A DNA stretch of 64,000 nt, from assembly GCA_031763025.1 (NCBI GenBank), contig JASSKH010000026.1, forward strand, positions 8,420,408 through 8,484,407, in the 5' to 3' direction. The stretch's first letter is position 1. Every line of letters begins with the position of its first letter. This DNA is from Macrocystis pyrifera (lineage: Eukaryota; Sar; Phaeophyceae; Laminariales; Laminariaceae). This document shows positions 62,138 through 64,000 of this stretch, piece by piece. The notes beneath the pieces were generated by a model that searched no databases, was not told the DNA's origin, and was given only the letters and a program-made list of their open reading frames with translations. The position numbers were made by a program, and so were the translations under genes.

Positions 62138-62300
62138 CTGTTTTTTCCTAGGCTATTTCTACTTTGTCGTGCTGTTGTAGAGCTGCGATATCGCTCACGG
62201 AGTGATAACTCAATCACTGTCTCCCCATAAAACAATGAGGCTTTCCCGAAAAGGGATCCACCCTGCTGGCGTCCCCTCTTTTCTGTTCCACATTACTGTT
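62138..62300 (+). repeat. Direct repeat G, copy 1
   Basis: About 160 bp including TAGAGCTGCGATATCGCTCA, CAATCACTGTCTCCCCATA and AAAGGGATCCACCCTGCTGG, repeated at 62,638-62,796. Confidence 0.85.
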
Positions 62301-62637
62301 TGTTGTAACATCGCGTCGTACGTTAATTCGTATATAGTTTGGGATCAATGAGGCCTCCTTCTGCTGCGGCATGAGATCACACCCATACTTGTTGACCCTT
62401 CTCTTGTCTCAATGTCGTCGCTCGTTTGATGCGTATATCCTTTTTTCGGGCGCCTTCTATTCCTTATTGTCCCCAAACTTGTAGCCTAGTTAGTTAGGGG
62501 TTCTGCCTCCGTTGGTTGTCCCGTGGGAACGTCGTGTACGATTTTCCATACCCCTCCGACGGTGATACGGCGCTGAGGTATGCGACGAAAAGGGAACGGG
62601 GTGGCCGCCGCTGCGATCGCTGCGTTCGTCATAAGCT

Positions 62638-62796
62638 CTGTTTTTTCCGAGCCTCTTTCTACTTCGTCGTGTTGTTGTAGAGCTGCGATATCGCTCACGG
62701 AGCGATACTCAATCACTGTCTCCCCATACAACAATGAGGATTTCCCGAAAAGGGATCCACCCTGCTGGCGTCCCCTCTTTTCTGTTCCAGACTACT
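62638..62796 (+). repeat. Direct repeat G, copy 2
   Basis: Same segment and orientation as 62,138-62,300, with about a dozen differences. Confidence 0.85.
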
Positions 62797-62984
62797 GGAA
62801 TGTACCTGGTACATAATATGGGCTGTGTTTCGCGCACGGGTGCGCCCAGGAGCAAACGGACATAGCGTGCCCACAGATGTGGACGTACTGTAGATAGAAG
62901 ACAAGGTGGCCGTCGCTGTGCTCGCCCTACTGCTGTAGGGCGAGCTCTCTCCATCCAGTTAACGAATCTGGCAGGCATGGTAAC

Positions 62985-63165
62985 CCCACGGCATGTCGTG
63001 CAAAACCCCACGGCACCCCAATGTCCACGGCACCTAGGTTGGGGTTAGGGTTAGGGTTAGGGTTCCACGGTATGTGTGTAAGGTTCCGTGGTATGCCGTG
63101 GAAGATGCCGTGGAAGGTTTTGTCGCAGGTGGTGCCACGGCATGCCACGGCATGTCAGGAAAAAG
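62985..63165. repeat. Interstitial telomere-like (TTAGGG)n within a CCACGG-rich inverted region
   Basis: GGGGTTAGGGTTAGGGTTAGGG lies at about 63,041-63,062. On its left are CCCCACGGCATG and CCACGGCAC; on its right are CCGTGG, TGCCGTGG (twice), then CCACGGCATG (twice). The two sides form imperfect inverted repeats. Confidence 0.7.
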
Positions 63166-64000
63166 GACAATAATGTACATCCCGCACCCAGAAGCGACTC
63201 GCAAGGTGTTTTCGCGTACTCGAAGTTGCGAGCGAATAGCACAAAAAGCTCGCAAAAACGCTAAAATGTTTTATTTTACGCAAGGGTAGCACAATGGTTG
63301 CATCACCGATGAAGAAATGGCCTTCACTAGAATGTTGCTGTTCTCCAGGCGGATTATATTTCTCTTAGAGAGTCGTCATCGAAGATGGGGCGGGACGAAA
63401 AACTTCGCTACCATGACGGGTGGTAATTTCTTCGGCCAAAAAAGGGCTGAAAAGCTCAGGATTCTTGTAATTTTGCATCATCTATTTATTCTACAGTAGT
63501 TACGAAATACGGATCTTAGTTGCAAATCCCTTACTCTGATTCCAAGCCGTATGTATATGCTGCCAAAACGCTTACGCGCGGGTACTCGACGCATTTCTGA
63601 GGGTGCCAGCGTCCCTTGGTTAATGTATTGTGCTCACCTAGTACTTGACTCACCCCACGATACGAGTAGGGGTTGCACATTTTGACTCTACGTTTCCTGG
63701 CCGATTGAGCTCAAAGTGAGCAACTACCGGTTAGTGTATGATGTTAGTAGAATACTTGTTTCAGGGTTACCGCATGGAAATGTTGGTGGGGTTGCGCGAA
63801 CAATCTTCTTCGAAGCAATGTTTTGGGTAGATATTGACCTCCTCGTGCGAGGAGCTCAGAAAAAAAGGCACCACCCCTAACGTGGCATTGCCCACTTGAA
63901 ACGTAACAGGCTCTGAGACCCCGCATCACGTACGTGTCATGTCGATTCAATGCGCAACGTCCACAGCAGTATCCATTCGGGAACAGTTGAGAGCACAGCA
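63166..64000. other. Non-coding right end
   Basis: No convincing gene or RNA. Short ORFs show no motif. Confidence 0.3.

Noticed and set aside
63285..63345. tRNA-like start GGGTAGCACAATGGTTGC
   Set aside because: No T-arm, acceptor stem or anticodon arm can be drawn after it.

Overview
The window is nuclear DNA from an intron-rich eukaryote. It holds one very large housekeeping gene on the minus strand, two decayed LTR retrotransposons on the same strand, and many small dispersed and tandem repeats. The main gene is the largest subunit of RNA polymerase I (RPA1/RPA190/POLR1A). I could place 35 coding exons (about 1,895 codons) across 34.8 kb, from the ATG at 60,591 down to the stop at 25,765. 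Long introns (mean about 0.86 kb), mostly GTG(A/C)G-type donors, long poly(G)/poly(C) runs and heavy interspersed repeats suggest a stramenopile alga, most likely a brown alga. That taxonomic call is inference from gene style, not from a marker gene.

Layout. 1-1.2 kb: the 5' end of a retroelement whose Gag zinc-knuckle ORF runs off the left edge. 1.2-5.4 kb: a Ty1/copia-type gag-pol pseudogene, broken by stops and frameshifts and cut just after the reverse-transcriptase YVDD motif. 6.5-8.5 kb: a coding-free segment flanked by a 178-bp direct repeat (possible non-autonomous LTR element). 8.8-10.5 kb: a satellite-like array of nine units of about 215 bp. 10.9-15.4 kb: dispersed repeats, a MITE-like element and three tandem arrays. 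15.9-22.4 kb: a Ty3/gypsy-type element with Gag, a NADAR/YbiA-like domain, protease, DD35E integrase and a chromodomain, but no visible reverse transcriptase. 22.4-25.8 kb: non-coding, G-rich. 25.8-60.6 kb: the Pol I gene, its introns carrying several repeat families, 84- and 187-bp poly(G) tracts, hairpin repeats and a miRNA-precursor-like hairpin. 61.1-61.4 kb: a short plus-strand ORF of unknown function. 61.9-63.2 kb: two direct-repeat pairs and an interstitial (TTAGGG)n block inside a CCACGG-rich inverted region.

The Pol I subunit is assigned with high confidence. Its exons show in order both N-terminal zinc motifs, the NADFDGDE catalytic loop, the bridge helix, the trigger loop, a Pol I-type acidic insert and the Pol I C-terminus. 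Almost every splice junction agrees in phase; one join (exons 19-20) does not and probably hides a small exon. The most unusual observation is the NADAR-type N-glycosidase-like domain lying between Gag and protease in the Ty3-like element, in one reading frame with the protease and interrupted by two stop codons.
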